Part shown: positions 9,007 through 18,055 of the stretch, in pieces
Numbering within the stretch: position 1 is the stretch's first letter
Layout of the letters: every line of letters begins with the position of its first letter
DNA from: an uncultured Jannaschia sp.
Lineage (GTDB): Bacteria > Pseudomonadota > Alphaproteobacteria > Rhodobacterales > Rhodobacteraceae
Direction of reading: 5' to 3'
DNA length: 64,000 bases
NCBI RefSeq assembly: GCF_947494055.1
Contig: NZ_CANLTR010000006.1
Location: forward strand, 62,001 to 126,000
The notes under the pieces: model-generated
The model's input: the letters and a program-made list of their open reading frames with translations, nothing else
What the model was told of the DNA's origin: nothing
Database searches by the model: none
Translations under genes and position numbers: made by a program

Positions 9007-10042
9007 GGTCGTCCTCCGCGAAGGGGTCGACGGGCACGTCCGCGGCCGACCAGCCCAGCATGTCCCACGTGCGCTGCATGTGTTCGGGCAGCGGCGCGGT
9101 GATGTGCAGGCGGGCGCCGGTGATCGGGTGCGTCAAGGTCAGCGACCGCGCGTGAAGGTGCAACTTGCGACTGATCTCGCCGCCGAAGGACGCGCCCCAG
9201 CCATCGCCCAGATTCTCCTGCCCCGAACCGCCGTATTTGCCGTCGCCCGCGATCGGGTGGCCCATCTCGGCCATGTGCACGCGGAGTTGGTGCGTCCGGC
9301 CGGTCACGGGGACGAGCGCGACCCATGCGGCGCGGGCGCCGAGGCTTTCCAGAACGGCGTAGTCGCTGACCGCCCGCTTGGCCCCCGGAACGTCATCCAC
9401 CTCGTCGGGATGCACGACCCGCATCTTCTCGCCCCCCTCCCCGCCGCCGCCGGACTTCACGAGCCCGTAGCGGACCGTTCCCATCCGCAGCTGCGGCACG
9501 CCGGCCACGGCGGCCCAGTAGATCTTCCTCGTGTCGCGGTCGCGGAACGCTTCCGATAGCTGCGCGGCGGTCAGGCGATTGCGGGCCATGATCATGACGC
9601 CCGACGTGTCCTTGTCGAGCCGGTGGACGAGGCGCGGCTGCTCCTCGGCATCGAAGCGCAGCGCGTCGCCCAGCCCGTCGACATGCCGCGTCTGGCCGGA
9701 GCCGCCCTGCGAAGCGAGGCCCGGCAGCTTGTTCAGCGCGATCAGGTGCTCGTCACGGTAGAGAACGCAGGACCGGATCATCTCCGCATCCGCTTCGGCC
9801 ACCTTCTCGCGACGCGGGGCCGCGGGCGCGCGGTCCTCCGGCAAGGGCGGCACACGGACCATCTGGCCCTCGGTCACGCGGGTGTTGGCCTTCACCCGTC
9901 CGCCATCGACCCGCAGATCGCCCTTGCGGCACATCTTTTCGACCTGCCCCTGCGTCACGTTCGGAAACCGGCGACGGAGCCAGCGGTCGAGGCGCTGGTC
10001 CCCCTCGCCCGGTCCGACTGCGATGGTCTGCACACCGCTCAC
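8999..10042 (-). CDS. rluC: RluA-family pseudouridine synthase (RluC-like)
   Basis: A 347-residue RNA pseudouridine synthase. An S4 domain occupies residues about 12-75 (DQRLDRWLRRRFPNVTQGQVEKM), and the catalytic domain carries the aspartate motif RLVHRLDKDTSGVMI, characteristic of the RluA family, plus GRTHQLRVHMA near the C terminus. The architecture fits RluC, which modifies 23S rRNA U955, U2504 and U2580 in E. coli; the exact targets here are inferred. The start is GTG at 10042, overlapping the crcB stop as GTGA; a second GTG at 10033 is possible. The frame extension to 10225 is antisense-like shadow within crcB. Confidence 0.88.
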   Translation of the reverse strand: MSGVQTIAVGPGEGDQRLDRWLRRRFPNVTQGQVEKMCRKGDLRVDGGRVKANTRVTEGQMVRVPPLPEDRAPAAPRREKVAEADAEMIRSCVLYRDEHLIALNKLPGLASQGGSGQTRHVDGLGDALRFDAEEQPRLVHRLDKDTSGVMIMARNRLTAAQLSEAFRDRDTRKIYWAAVAGVPQLRMGTVRYGLVKSGGGGEGGEKMRVVHPDEVDDVPGAKRAVSDYAVLESLGARAAWVALVPVTGRTHQLRVHMAEMGHPIAGDGKYGGSGQENLGDGWGASFGGEISRKLHLHARSLTLTHPITGARLHITAPLPEHMQRTWDMLGWSAADVPVDPFAEDDLV

Positions 10043-10404
10043 GAGAGACCCCGCGCGAGGGCGAGCCCGGCGGTAAGCGCAAGCAGGCTGAGCCCGACCG
10101 ACAGGAGGACGTAGAGGATTGCCGCGCCGCCCTGGCCGCGTTCGATCAGGGTCAGCGTCTCGAGCGAGAAGGCCGAGAAGGTCGTGAACCCGCCGAGCAC
10201 GCCGGTCAGGACGAAGGGCTGCCATTCCGGCAGGCCCGCTCGTCCGAGCATAATTGCCGCGAGCCCCATGACGAAACTGCCGACCACGTTGACCGTCAGG
10301 ACTGCGATCGGGAAGCCTTCGCGCATCAGGGCAGCGCCGACGAGGAACCGCAGCGACGCGCCGAGCGCGCCGCCGAGCGCGACGGAGATCAGGGGGAAGG
10401 TCAT
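10039..10404 (-). CDS. crcB: Fluoride ion channel CrcB/Fluc
   Basis: A 121-residue, four-helix membrane protein. The family motifs are present: GGALGASLRFL near residues 11-21, a polar stretch with the conserved asparagine (VLTVNVVGSFVMG), and GVLGGFTTFSAFSLET with the phenylalanine box that lines the pore. These proteins work as antiparallel dimers exporting fluoride. No fluoride riboswitch is evident in the 31 nt between this gene and rarA. Overlap with rluC suggests it is expressed as part of the housekeeping string rather than by fluoride. Confidence 0.92.
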   Translation of the reverse strand: MTFPLISVALGGALGASLRFLVGAALMREGFPIAVLTVNVVGSFVMGLAAIMLGRAGLPEWQPFVLTGVLGGFTTFSAFSLETLTLIERGQGGAAILYVLLSVGLSLLALTAGLALARGLS

Positions 10405-10435
10405 GGCCGTCCTGTCGAACCTGCGCCGCCCGGTG

Positions 10436-11761
10436 TCAACCGTCGCCGCGAGCGCGCCGCTTCTCGCGCTGCTCCACGAACCAGTCGAGCCGCCGACCGA
10501 GTTCGCGTTCGAAGCCGCGATCGACGGGGACGTAATAGACCGGACGCTTCATGCCGTCCGGGAAGTAGTTCTGTCCCGAGAACGCATCGACCTCGTCGTG
10601 GTCATAGGCGTAACCCGCGCCGTAACCCTGCTCCTTCATCAGCTTCGTCGGGGCGTTGCGAATATGCTTGGGTGGCGGTTCCGATCCGGTCTTGGCCGCG
10701 CCCGCGACGGCGGCCTTGTAGGCAGCGTAGGCCGCGTTCGATTTCGGCGCGAGCGCGAGGTAGATGACGGCATTGGCGATGGCGAGTTCGCCTTCGGGCG
10801 ATCCGAGCCGCTCGTAGGTCTCCCAGGCCTGGAGGCAGATGCCCTGCGCCTGCGGATCGGCGAGGCCGATATCCTCCACCGCCATCCGGGTCACGCGCCG
10901 CGCGAGGTAGCGTGGGTCCTCGCCGCCCGCGAGCATCCGCGCCAGCCAATATACCGCCGCGTCCGGGTCGCTGCCGCGCACCGATTTATGCAGCGCCGAG
11001 ATCAGGTTGTAATGCGCGTCGCCGGACTTGTCGTATTGCGCCGCCCGACGCTGGAGGCGGCGGGACAGCGTGTCGCGATCGACCGGTCCCTTGGCGCCCC
11101 AGGCCGCAACCTGCTCGACGAGGTTCAGGAGCGCCCGCCCGTCGCCGTCCGCCATTTCCTGCATCGCCTCGCGCGCCTCGCCGTCGAGCGGCAGCTTCGC
11201 GCCGATCTCCTTCTCCGCGCGTTGCGTCAGGAGTTCCATGTCGCGGAGGGTCAGGCGTTCGAGGACGAGGACCTGCGCTCGCGACATCAGCGCGGCGTTC
11301 AGTTCGAAGGAAGGGTTCTCCGTCGTCGCGCCGACCAGCGTGATCGTCCCGTCCTCCATATGTGGCAGGAAGCTGTCCTGCTGCGCCTTGTTGAAACGGT
11401 GGATTTCGTCGACGAAGAGGAGCGTCCCCTTGCCGTTCGCCCGTTTGTTGCGCGCCGTCTCGAACACCTTGCGAAGGTCGGCGACACCGGTGAAGATCGC
11501 GCTGATCTGGACGAAGTGTCGGCCCGAGCGTTCCGCGAGCAGACGCGCGATGGTCGTCTTGCCAACACCGGGGGGGCCCCAGAGTATGAGGCTCGGCAGC
11601 GTACCCTCCAGCATCGCCGTCAGGGCACCGTCCTCGGCCAGGAGGTGCCCCTGCCCGATCACGGCTTCGAGGGAGGCGGGGCGCAGCCGGTCCGCAAGGG
11701 GTACTGGCGCACTCGGCACGTCGGATGTGGGCTCCGGGGCGGTATCGAACAGGTCGGCCAT
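10436..11761 (-). CDS. rarA: Replication-associated recombination protein A
   Basis: A 441-residue AAA+ ATPase of the RarA/MgsA (WRNIP1) family, which acts at stalled replication forks. Seen in order are Walker A (WGPPGVGKTT), Walker B (LLFVDEIHRFNKAQQD), sensor 1 (VGATTENPSFELNAAL), and the C-terminal tetramerisation domain (SALHKSVRGSDPDAAVYWLARML...). Length matches the family. The stop of luxI lies 54 nt upstream on the same strand and crcB follows 31 nt downstream, so it may head the crcB-rluC-HAD-ATP12 transcript. Confidence 0.94.
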   Translation of the reverse strand: MADLFDTAPEPTSDVPSAPVPLADRLRPASLEAVIGQGHLLAEDGALTAMLEGTLPSLILWGPPGVGKTTIARLLAERSGRHFVQISAIFTGVADLRKVFETARNKRANGKGTLLFVDEIHRFNKAQQDSFLPHMEDGTITLVGATTENPSFELNAALMSRAQVLVLERLTLRDMELLTQRAEKEIGAKLPLDGEAREAMQEMADGDGRALLNLVEQVAAWGAKGPVDRDTLSRRLQRRAAQYDKSGDAHYNLISALHKSVRGSDPDAAVYWLARMLAGGEDPRYLARRVTRMAVEDIGLADPQAQGICLQAWETYERLGSPEGELAIANAVIYLALAPKSNAAYAAYKAAVAGAAKTGSEPPPKHIRNAPTKLMKEQGYGAGYAYDHDEVDAFSGQNYFPDGMKRPVYYVPVDRGFERELGRRLDWFVEQREKRRARGDG

Positions 11762-11815
11762 CCCCCGTCATGTAGACCTTGCCGCGCCGCTGGGAAAGCC
11801 GGCCGGCAAGGTGGG

Positions 11816-12403
11816 TCAGTGAACCTTCGTCGCCATCGAGATGTTGACCGCCACGCTCATCGAGCCGCCGATGTCGAGCACCGGCCCAGCCGGGATGCAG
11901 TCGAGCCCGACGCGACGGGCCAGACGCGGCGAATTCGCGGGGATCAAGCCGAGGACCGACGTCGCGCCGAGGGCGCGGCCAGCCTGCACCATCTCCGAGA
12001 TGAGCTGCATCTGCACGCGCAGCCGCTTACTCGCCGGGACGTCATGGGACACGAACACCCGGCTCGACTCCCAGATCTTCGGATCGACCGGCGCCTCCTG
12101 AAAGAGAAGGTTCGGCGGGATGGTCGAGAGCAGCCCAAGCTGCGCGTCGCGGATCATATAGGAGTAGATCCCGCAGCGATGCGTCGTCGGCGTCAGCCGG
12201 ACGCCGGCGAGAATGCGGCCGCCCTCGTGGACCGCGACCCAACGGCTCGCCGGCGTGTCGTACTGGTCGAACTCCATGCCGTCGGCCGCGGGGAGGTCCC
12301 ATTTCGCCTGCTCGATGAACGTACGGTGCCGGGCGCGCAGCAGGTCGGCGAAAAGCGGTCCGTGGGCATGAAGGTTGTCGAAGGAAAGCGTGGTGACTTG
12401 CAT
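11816..12403 (-). CDS. Acyl-homoserine lactone synthase (LuxI family)
   Basis: A 195-residue LuxI-type autoinducer synthase, which makes N-acyl homoserine lactone from SAM and an acyl carrier. The invariant residues can be followed: R and F in RARHRTFIEQ, W in AKWDLP, two D in EFDQYDTP, R in AGVRLTPT, and E and R in WESSRVFV. I chose ATG 12403 because it begins MQVTTLSFDN, as in other members, whereas the extension to 12556 is unlike any LuxI. luxR lies 83 nt upstream on the same strand. Acyl chain length cannot be read from sequence. Confidence 0.92.
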   Translation of the reverse strand: MQVTTLSFDNLHAHGPLFADLLRARHRTFIEQAKWDLPAADGMEFDQYDTPASRWVAVHEGGRILAGVRLTPTTHRCGIYSYMIRDAQLGLLSTIPPNLLFQEAPVDPKIWESSRVFVSHDVPASKRLRVQMQLISEMVQAGRALGATSVLGLIPANSPRLARRVGLDCIPAGPVLDIGGSMSVAVNISMATKVH

Positions 12404-12421
12404 GGACAATGACTTTCGTTG

Positions 12422-12442
12422 CCGGCGGAGCGGTGTCGCCGG
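12422..12442 (-). promoter_or_regulatory. Possible lux-box-like inverted repeat upstream of luxI
   Basis: A CCGGCG-N9-CGCCGG inverted repeat of 21 bp lies about 19 nt before the luxI start. Its size and position suit a LuxR-type operator, but it is very GC-rich and so close to the start codon that an RNA hairpin is as likely. Confidence 0.35.
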
Positions 12443-12486
12443 TCCAGTGTTCTCGTGATGTACGGTCGATGGGCGGGCCAAACCCC

Positions 12487-13107
12487 TTAGATCAGCTGAA
12501 ACTCTCGGGCCATCCTCAATGCCTCGGCTGTTGTTCTGACGCCCAGTGTGCTGCACGCGCTCGCGAGCCGCGCCTCGAAGACGTCTTCGGTGATCCCGAG
12601 CCGACCCGCGGCGTCCTCGGCCGTAAATCCCTCCGCGGACAGGGCAAGCGCCTCGACAGCGGCGGGGGTCAGCTTCTGGGGCAGGTCGGCGGCCAGGTGG
12701 AGTTCGTCCGTCAGCAAGGCCGTCTCTGCGATCTCCTCATCGGTGAACTCTCTCTCGCCGTGCGCGATGCCGACGATCGTCCGCGATGTGATCTTTCCGC
12801 AGGAAATGACTGCGCCGTAATGCAGACCGAACTCCCGGGCCTTGTCCATCACGCCGAACGGATCGGGCAGCGTGATCTCGCTCCACCGCACAGTGCCAGT
12901 CCGGCTGATCCCCCAGAAGACCAGCGGATCGCGTAGCGAATAGGCGTTGGTGGCATAATGGTCCTGCCAGGACTGCGGGTAGGTGCTGCGGAGGTAGAGC
13001 GGCTGGGCAAACCGGATATGGATGCCCGTCTGCCAACCCGCCGGAGCGATCTCGGTGAGCCGCTGCATGACCTTGCTGATCTGGCGCAGTTTATCGGACA
13101 TTTCCAT
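12487..13107 (-). CDS. LuxR-family autoinducer-binding regulator
   Basis: A 206-residue regulator. The N-terminal autoinducer domain keeps the signature aromatic and acidic residues in order: W and Y in SWQDHYATNAY, D and P in LRDPLVFW, and W in TVRWSEI. The C-terminal region (about 140-206) aligns with a LuxR HTH (LTPAAVEAL...AAGRLGIT...LGVRTTAEALRMAREF), but the recognition-helix stretch reads VFEARLASACSTL and departs from the usual TVKNHLSNIMRKL-like pattern. Its DNA target may therefore differ. It precedes luxI, which presumably makes its ligand. A second in-frame ATG lies at 13101. Confidence 0.88.
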   Translation of the reverse strand: MEMSDKLRQISKVMQRLTEIAPAGWQTGIHIRFAQPLYLRSTYPQSWQDHYATNAYSLRDPLVFWGISRTGTVRWSEITLPDPFGVMDKAREFGLHYGAVISCGKITSRTIVGIAHGEREFTDEEIAETALLTDELHLAADLPQKLTPAAVEALALSAEGFTAEDAAGRLGITEDVFEARLASACSTLGVRTTAEALRMAREFQLI

Positions 13108-13131
13108 CGTTCCATTCGCTGGCGGAGTTCC

Positions 13132-13157
13132 GTCAACATTACCGGCCGATTGTTGAC
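13132..13157. promoter_or_regulatory. Inverted repeat upstream of luxR
   Basis: A perfect 7-bp inverted repeat, GTCAACA-N12-TGTTGAC, lies 25-50 nt upstream of the luxR start. It is a candidate operator for LuxR autoregulation or another dimeric regulator. No protein can be assigned from sequence. Confidence 0.4.
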
Positions 13158-13274
13158 GCGGTAAGGGTTAATGAACGCCTAAACCTCGGCTTTAAGTATT
13201 TCGATTTCTAGCTTTCTTTCTTTGTTAATTGGCCGATGTTATCCGAACGGTTGCGCAAATCCAGTCCCGTCGCC

Positions 13275-13312
13275 GAAAAAGCAGAAGGGCCCGGCCTTGG
13301 CTGGCCGAGCCC
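13275..13312 (-). terminator. Rho-independent terminator after rplQ
   Basis: On the minus strand a 10-bp stem (GGGCTCGGCC / GGCCGGGCCC, one G-T pair) with a 6-nt loop is followed by TTCTGCTTTTTC. It lies 28 nt past the rplQ stop and ends the ribosomal cluster, separating it from luxR transcription. Confidence 0.8.
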
Positions 13313-13339
13313 TCATGCATCGATTCCTTGTGTCCCGAC

Positions 13340-13759
13340 CTAGCCGAGCTCGACATCTTCGGCTTCGAGTCGCGCGCGATCCGCTGCACCCTTCGCATCG
13401 ACGTCGCGGTCGACGAACTCGACAATCGCCATCGGCGCCATGTCCCCGTAACGGAACCCCGCCTTGAGCACGCGGACGTAACCGCCCGGGCGCTCCTTGT
13501 AGCGCGGTCCGAGCACGTCCATGAGTTTCGCCAAGTGCCGGTCCTCCTTCAGCCGCGACCGCAGGAGGCGGCGCGCGTGAAGGTCACCCCGGCCGGCGAG
13601 TGTGACCATCTTCTCGACGATACGGCGAAGCTCCTTCGCCTTCGGCAAGGTCGTCTTGATCTGCTCGTGCTCAATCAGCGAGCCGGCCATGTTGGCAAAC
13701 ATCGCGCTGCGATGTTCGTGCGTGCGGTTGAGGCGGCGGTATCCGCGGGCATGACGCAT
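13340..13759 (-). CDS. rplQ: 50S ribosomal protein L17
   Basis: A 139-residue protein with the full L17 signature: [13 protein letters not shown] at the N terminus, then [25 protein letters not shown], and the C-terminal alphaproteobacterial form ending in an acidic tail. It binds 23S rRNA in the large subunit. It is the last gene of the alpha operon, after rpoA, with a Shine-Dalgarno GGAG 8 nt upstream of the ATG. Confidence 0.97.
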   Translation of the reverse strand: MRHARGYRRLNRTHEHRSAMFANMAGSLIEHEQIKTTLPKAKELRRIVEKMVTLAGRGDLHARRLLRSRLKEDRHLAKLMDVLGPRYKERPGGYVRVLKAGFRYGDMAPMAIVEFVDRDVDAKGAADRARLEAEDVELG

Positions 13760-13844
13760 GTTTTTACTCCGATTCCATTTTGCTTTGTCCGGATCGCGAT
13801 GCGTGTCGCGACCTCACCTCTTGGGGCAGGATGCCCGGGTCGCG

Positions 13845-13864
13845 GGACGCCCTGAGGCGTCCCG
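13845..13864 (-). terminator. Hairpin between rpoA and rplQ
   Basis: A perfect 8-bp stem GGGACGCC / GGCGTCCC with a 4-nt loop lies 5 nt after the rpoA stop. No U-tract follows, so it probably acts in mRNA processing or partial attenuation rather than full termination. Confidence 0.45.
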
Positions 13865-13869
13865 TAGTA

Positions 13870-14886
13870 TCAGAATTCATTCTCGAACTTCTTGGCGAGG
13901 TCCTCGATGTTCTCGGGCGGCCAGTCGACGATCTCCATGCCGAGATGCAGGCCCATGCCCGAGAGCACTTCCTTGATCTCGTTGAGCGACTTGCGCCCGA
14001 AGTTCGGAGTCCGCAGCATCTCGGCCTCGGTCTTCTGGATCAGGTCGCCGATATAGACGATGTTGTCATTCTTCAGGCAGTTGGCCGAACGCACCGAAAG
14101 CTCCAGCTCGTCAACCTTCTTCAGAAGCAGCGGATTGAACTCAAGGTCGTCGGCCGCCTCGGCGCCACGCGCGGCCTCCGGTTCGTCGAAGTTGACGAAG
14201 ACCTGCAACTGGTCCTGCAGGATGCGGGCCGCGTAGGCGACCGCATCGTCGGGCGCAAGCGAGCCGTCGGTCTCGAGCTTCAGCGTGAGTTTGTCGTAAT
14301 CGAGGACCTGCCCCTCACGGGTCGGCTGCACCTCGTAGGAGACCTTCTTGACTGGCGAGTAGATCGCATCAATCGGGATCAGCCCGATCGGCGCGTCCTC
14401 GGGCTTGTTCTTGTCGGCTGAGACGTAGCCCTTCCCGACATCGACGGTCAGCTCCATGTACAACTCGGCACCGTCGTCGAGATGGCAGATCACGTGGTCG
14501 CGGTTCAACACCTCGATCCCGTTCGACTCGCTGATGTCGCCCGCGGTAACGACCATCGGACCCTTGGCCGAGATCGAGACGCGCTTCGGCCCCTCGACCT
14601 CCATTTTGAGGCTGACACCCTTGAGGTTCAGGATGATGTCCGTCACGTCCTCGCGGACGCCCGACACGCTTGAGAACTCGTGGAGCACGTTGTCGATCTG
14701 GACGCTTGTGATGGCGGCGCCCTGCAGCGACGACATGAGCACACGGCGCAGCGCGTTGCCGAGCGTCAGACCGAAGCCCCGCTCGAGCGGTTCGGCCACG
14801 ACGGTCGCCTGACGGGCCGGGTTGTTGCCCGGCCGGACCTCAAGCTGCTGCGGCTTGATGAGTTCCTGCCAATTCTTGTGGATCAT
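13870..14886 (-). CDS. rpoA: RNA polymerase alpha subunit
   Basis: A 338-residue RNA polymerase alpha subunit. The N-terminal dimerisation domain ([24 protein letters not shown]) and the C-terminal domain, which contacts UP elements and activators ([30 protein letters not shown] ... [14 protein letters not shown]), are both complete. I chose the ATG giving [10 protein letters not shown], the usual alphaproteobacterial start; the ORF extends 5 codons further to 14901. It lies 115 nt after rpsK, with a strong hairpin in the gap. Confidence 0.97.
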   Translation of the reverse strand: MIHKNWQELIKPQQLEVRPGNNPARQATVVAEPLERGFGLTLGNALRRVLMSSLQGAAITSVQIDNVLHEFSSVSGVREDVTDIILNLKGVSLKMEVEGPKRVSISAKGPMVVTAGDISESNGIEVLNRDHVICHLDDGAELYMELTVDVGKGYVSADKNKPEDAPIGLIPIDAIYSPVKKVSYEVQPTREGQVLDYDKLTLKLETDGSLAPDDAVAYAARILQDQLQVFVNFDEPEAARGAEAADDLEFNPLLLKKVDELELSVRSANCLKNDNIVYIGDLIQKTEAEMLRTPNFGRKSLNEIKEVLSGMGLHLGMEIVDWPPENIEDLAKKFENEF

Positions 14887-14958
14887 GCCCTGTCCCTCCA
14901 TTCCTGTCCGGCGCCGGGGCGGATGGCGCGGGACTCCCGAGGTGTGTCAAACGGCGGC

Positions 14959-14983
14959 ACGGGGGCCGCGGAACGGCCCCCGT
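14959..14983 (-). terminator. Strong hairpin between rpsK and rpoA
   Basis: A perfect 10-bp GC-rich stem ACGGGGGCCG / CGGCCCCCGT with a 5-nt loop follows rpsK by 18 nt. It lacks a U-run directly after the stem. It may set the ratio of ribosomal proteins to RNA polymerase alpha. Confidence 0.5.
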
Positions 14984-15001
14984 CGGATAATCTGGTTCGG
15001 A

Positions 15002-15394
15002 TCAGACGCGGCGGCGCTTCGGCGGACGAACGCCGTTATGCGCGATCGGCGTCACGTCGCGGATCGCCGTAATCTGGAGGCCGGCCGCAGCCAGGGCGCG
15101 AAGCGCAGATTCGCGACCGCCCCCCGGACCTTGCACTTCGACCTCGAGCGTCTTCATGCCGTGCTCCTGCGCCTTGCGGGCCGCATCCTCGGCGGCCATC
15201 TGTGCGGCGTAGGGCGTCGACTTGCGCGAGCCCTTGAAGCCCATCGTGCCGGCCGAGGACCAGCTGATGGCGTTGCCCTGCACGTCGGAGATCAGAATCT
15301 TGGTGTTGTTGAACGATGAGTTCACATGCGCCACACCGGCGGCGATGTTCTTGCGTTCCTTGCGCTTCGGAGCGCGGCGGGTATCACGTGCCAT
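15002..15394 (-). CDS. rpsK: 30S ribosomal protein S11
   Basis: A 130-residue S11 with the conserved core [41 protein letters not shown], and the C terminus [23 protein letters not shown]. It forms part of the platform of the small subunit next to the mRNA exit. It sits 14 nt downstream of rpsM. Confidence 0.98.
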   Translation of the reverse strand: MARDTRRAPKRKERKNIAAGVAHVNSSFNNTKILISDVQGNAISWSSAGTMGFKGSRKSTPYAAQMAAEDAARKAQEHGMKTLEVEVQGPGGGRESALRALAAAGLQITAIRDVTPIAHNGVRPPKRRRV

Positions 15395-15408
15395 GTCTGT
15401 GCGCTCCC

Positions 15409-15777
15409 TTATTTCTTCTTGCCGGCGATGGCTTTCGCGGGGCCCTTCCGGGTCCGCGCGTTGGTGTGGGTCCGCTGACCCCGCACCGGCAGATTACGAC
15501 GATGGCGCAGACCGCGGTAGCAACCGAGGTCCATAAGACGTTTGACGTTCATCTGCGTTTCGCGACGCAGATCGCCCTCGACGGTGACGTTGGCGTCAAT
15601 GAACTCGCGGATCGACAGCACTTCGGCGTCGGAGAGTTCGTTGACGCGGCGGGATCCATCGATCCCCGTCGCCTCGACGATCTCGCGCGCCTTTGAGGGA
15701 CCGATTCCCGTGATATAGGTCAGGGCGACGGGAACACGCTTCCCGGTCGGAATGTTGACACCAGCGATTCGAGCCAA
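15409..15777 (-). CDS. rpsM: 30S ribosomal protein S13 (TTG start)
   Basis: A 122-residue S13, beginning (M)[25 protein letters not shown] and ending [15 protein letters not shown]. It contacts tRNA at the head of the 30S subunit. The only start that gives the family N terminus is TTG at 15777, preceded by GGAAG at a good distance; the 28 residues encoded upstream in frame are unrelated. A TTG start in a ribosomal gene is uncommon and probably lowers initiation. Confidence 0.96.
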   Translation of the reverse strand: MARIAGVNIPTGKRVPVALTYITGIGPSKAREIVEATGIDGSRRVNELSDAEVLSIREFIDANVTVEGDLRRETQMNVKRLMDLGCYRGLRHRRNLPVRGQRTHTNARTRKGPAKAIAGKKK

Positions 15778-15897
15778 GGGAGCTTCCTTCTTCGTTGCGG
15801 TTCCGTAGCCCCAGAACCTTTTTTCACAACGCCCGCGTCGTTCCCGACCGAGCAAAAACATATCACCGGGAACCCTGCGATAACCGGCGGAGACTGC

Positions 15898-15926
15898 GAC
15901 CTAAGGGCTATTGACGGGCGCGTCAA
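15898..15926 (-). promoter_or_regulatory. rpsM: Possible alpha-operon promoter
   Basis: On the minus strand TTGACG (15926-15921) is followed after 17 nt by TAGGTC. The -35 is good and the -10 weak, as often in Rhodobacterales. It lies just after the adk stop and 121 nt before rpsM, in a 167-nt gap that would otherwise be unexplained. Confidence 0.35.
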
Positions 15927-15944
15927 GCGCTGCGCGGCGCGCTG

Positions 15945-16595
15945 TCAAGGAGTTTTTGACATCGCTTCGGAAATGCTCGCGGCGACATCCGCAATCTCGC
16001 CGAGGCCGTCCACGACCCGGAGCTTTTCCTTGCAGTGGTAGTATCCGATCAAGGGAGACGTCTGTTTGTAATACGCCAACAGACGCGTCTTGAGGCTTTC
16101 CTCGTTGTCGTCGGCGCGACGGGTGAACTGCATTCCACCGCACTTCGCACACCGCCCGTCATCCGGAACCGGTCGCGTCAGATCGTTGTAGACTTCGCCG
16201 CAGGCGGCGCAGGTCGACCGTGCGATAATGCGAGCGACCAGAGTCTCGTCATCGACGCGCATCTCGATCACGACATCGAGCCCGGTCCCTTTGCGCGACA
16301 GAAGCGCTTCAAGCGCGTCCGCCTGGGCGAGCGTCCGGGGGAACCCGTCGAAGATCAGCCCGCCGCCGGTGTCGCCTTCCAGCTTCTCCTCGATCAGTCC
16401 GATGACGATCTCGTCGGTCACCAATTCTCCTCGGTCCATGATCCCGGCCACGCGGTTCCCCATCTCGGTCCCGGAGTTCCGCGCGTCGCGCAGCATGTCT
16501 CCGGTCGAGAGCTGGATCATGCAGCGTTCGTCGACGAGTCTGCGGGCTTGCGTTCCCTTGCCCGCCCCGGGCGGTCCCAGAAGGATGATGTTCAT
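15945..16595 (-). CDS. adk: Adenylate kinase, zinc-lid type
   Basis: A 216-residue adenylate kinase that converts ATP plus AMP to two ADP. P-loop [11 protein letters not shown] (residues 8-18), the AMP-binding region, and [11 protein letters not shown] are intact. The LID is long and contains four cysteines (C129, C132, C149, C152) that should bind structural zinc, a form found in Gram-positives and many alphaproteobacteria. Its ATG overlaps the secY stop (ATGA), so translation is coupled to the translocon gene. Confidence 0.97.
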   Translation of the reverse strand: MNIILLGPPGAGKGTQARRLVDERCMIQLSTGDMLRDARNSGTEMGNRVAGIMDRGELVTDEIVIGLIEEKLEGDTGGGLIFDGFPRTLAQADALEALLSRKGTGLDVVIEMRVDDETLVARIIARSTCAACGEVYNDLTRPVPDDGRCAKCGGMQFTRRADDNEESLKTRLLAYYKQTSPLIGYYHCKEKLRVVDGLGEIADVAASISEAMSKTP

Positions 16596-17950
16596 CGACG
16601 TGCCGTTCCCTTGTTTCGTCCGCGCCGCTTACCACGCAGCTGCGATTTCTCGATCAGACCTTCGTACTGGTGCGCCAGCAGATGCGACTGCACCTGTTGA
16701 ATCGTGTCCATACCGACCGAGACGATGATCAGGATCGACGTTCCCCCGAAATAGGCCGTGATGGCGAGTTCCTGACGCACGATTTCCGGGATCAGGCAGA
16801 CCAGGGCAAGGTAGCCCGCGCCGAGCACGAGAACGCGGTTGACGACGTATTCGAGATATTCCGCCGTGCGCCGTCCCGGCCGGATGCCCGGGATGAAGCC
16901 GTTCTGGTTTTTCAGATTATCGGCCACGTCGTCGGTCTTGAAGGCGACGTTGTGGGTGTAGAAGTACGCGAAGAAGACGATCATGCCCGCAAAGAACAGC
17001 AGGTAGAGCGGCTGGCCCGGCCCGAAATAGGCGAGGATCGTCGACATGACCGGACCGGAATTCGCGCCCGAGAACGTGCTGATCGTCGTCGGCAGGAGCA
17101 GCAGCGACGAGGCGAAGATCGCCGGGATGACACCGGCCGGGTTCACCTTGATCGGCAGATGGCTCGACCCGCCGTCATAGACCTTCATGCCAACCTGTCG
17201 GCGCGGATATTGGATATGAATCTTGCGCAGACTGCGTTCCATGAAGACGACGAAGAGCAGCGTCGCGAGCAGCATCACGAGGACACCAAGGATTACCGCG
17301 GTCGAAATCGCACCGGTCCGGCCCTGCACGAAGAACTGCGCGAAAGCGGAGGGGAGCTCGGCCACGATGCCCACGAAGATGATCAGCGAAATACCGTTGC
17401 CGATCCCGCGCGCGGTGATCTGCTCGCCCAGCCACATCAGGAACATCGTGCCGCCGACCAACGTGATCACGCAGGAGGCGATGAAGAACCAGCCTGGCGT
17501 GTGCACCAGCCCGCCCGATTGCAGCGAGACCGCCAAGCCATAGCCCTGGAGCGTCGCCAGCGCGACCGTCCCGTAACGCGTGTACTGATTGATCTTCTTG
17601 CGGCCCGCCTCGCCTTCCTTCTTCAGGGATTCGAGCTGCGGAACCATCGCCGTCATCAACTGGATGATGATCGAAGCGGAGATGTAGGGCATGATCCCGA
17701 GGGCGAAGACGCCCATGCGGCCGATGGCGCCGCCGGTGAACATGTTGAGCACGCCGCCGAGGCCCGCGCTCGCATCCTCGACGAAACGGCGAAGCTGCTC
17801 CGCGTCGATGCCAGGCACGGGAATATAGGTGCCGACCCGGTATATGATCAGAAGGCCGATCGTGAACAGGATGCGTTGGCGCAGTTCCTTCGCCTTGCCG
17901 AACGCGCCCCAGCTCATGTTCGCGGCCATTTGCTCCGCAGCTGACGCCAT
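16592..17950 (-). CDS. secY: Protein translocase subunit SecY
   Basis: A 452-residue, ten-helix SecY, the channel of the Sec translocon. Landmarks include [10 protein letters not shown] after helix 1, the plug-region [31 protein letters not shown], and the cytoplasmic loops [10 protein letters not shown] and [13 protein letters not shown]. It is in its usual place after rplO and overlaps adk by 4 nt. Confidence 0.97.
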   Translation of the reverse strand: MASAAEQMAANMSWGAFGKAKELRQRILFTIGLLIIYRVGTYIPVPGIDAEQLRRFVEDASAGLGGVLNMFTGGAIGRMGVFALGIMPYISASIIIQLMTAMVPQLESLKKEGEAGRKKINQYTRYGTVALATLQGYGLAVSLQSGGLVHTPGWFFIASCVITLVGGTMFLMWLGEQITARGIGNGISLIIFVGIVAELPSAFAQFFVQGRTGAISTAVILGVLVMLLATLLFVVFMERSLRKIHIQYPRRQVGMKVYDGGSSHLPIKVNPAGVIPAIFASSLLLLPTTISTFSGANSGPVMSTILAYFGPGQPLYLLFFAGMIVFFAYFYTHNVAFKTDDVADNLKNQNGFIPGIRPGRRTAEYLEYVVNRVLVLGAGYLALVCLIPEIVRQELAITAYFGGTSILIIVSVGMDTIQQVQSHLLAHQYEGLIEKSQLRGKRRGRNKGTARR

Positions 17951-18055
17951 GCGAGCCTCTCTTGAAACGGGAACGCCGCCCGACGGATTTCCCCGCAGAC
18001 GGCGTTCGGAAAACGTGGAACCGATGTACGCGGCGCCGTGACCGCCTGCAACCGA

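Noticed and set aside
10405-10435. Fluoride riboswitch ahead of crcB
   Set aside because: The 31-nt gap is too short and no matching fold is seen.
10184-12412. 742-codon plus-strand frame opposite crcB, rarA and luxI
   Set aside because: Spans three convincing genes on the other strand; no domain seen.
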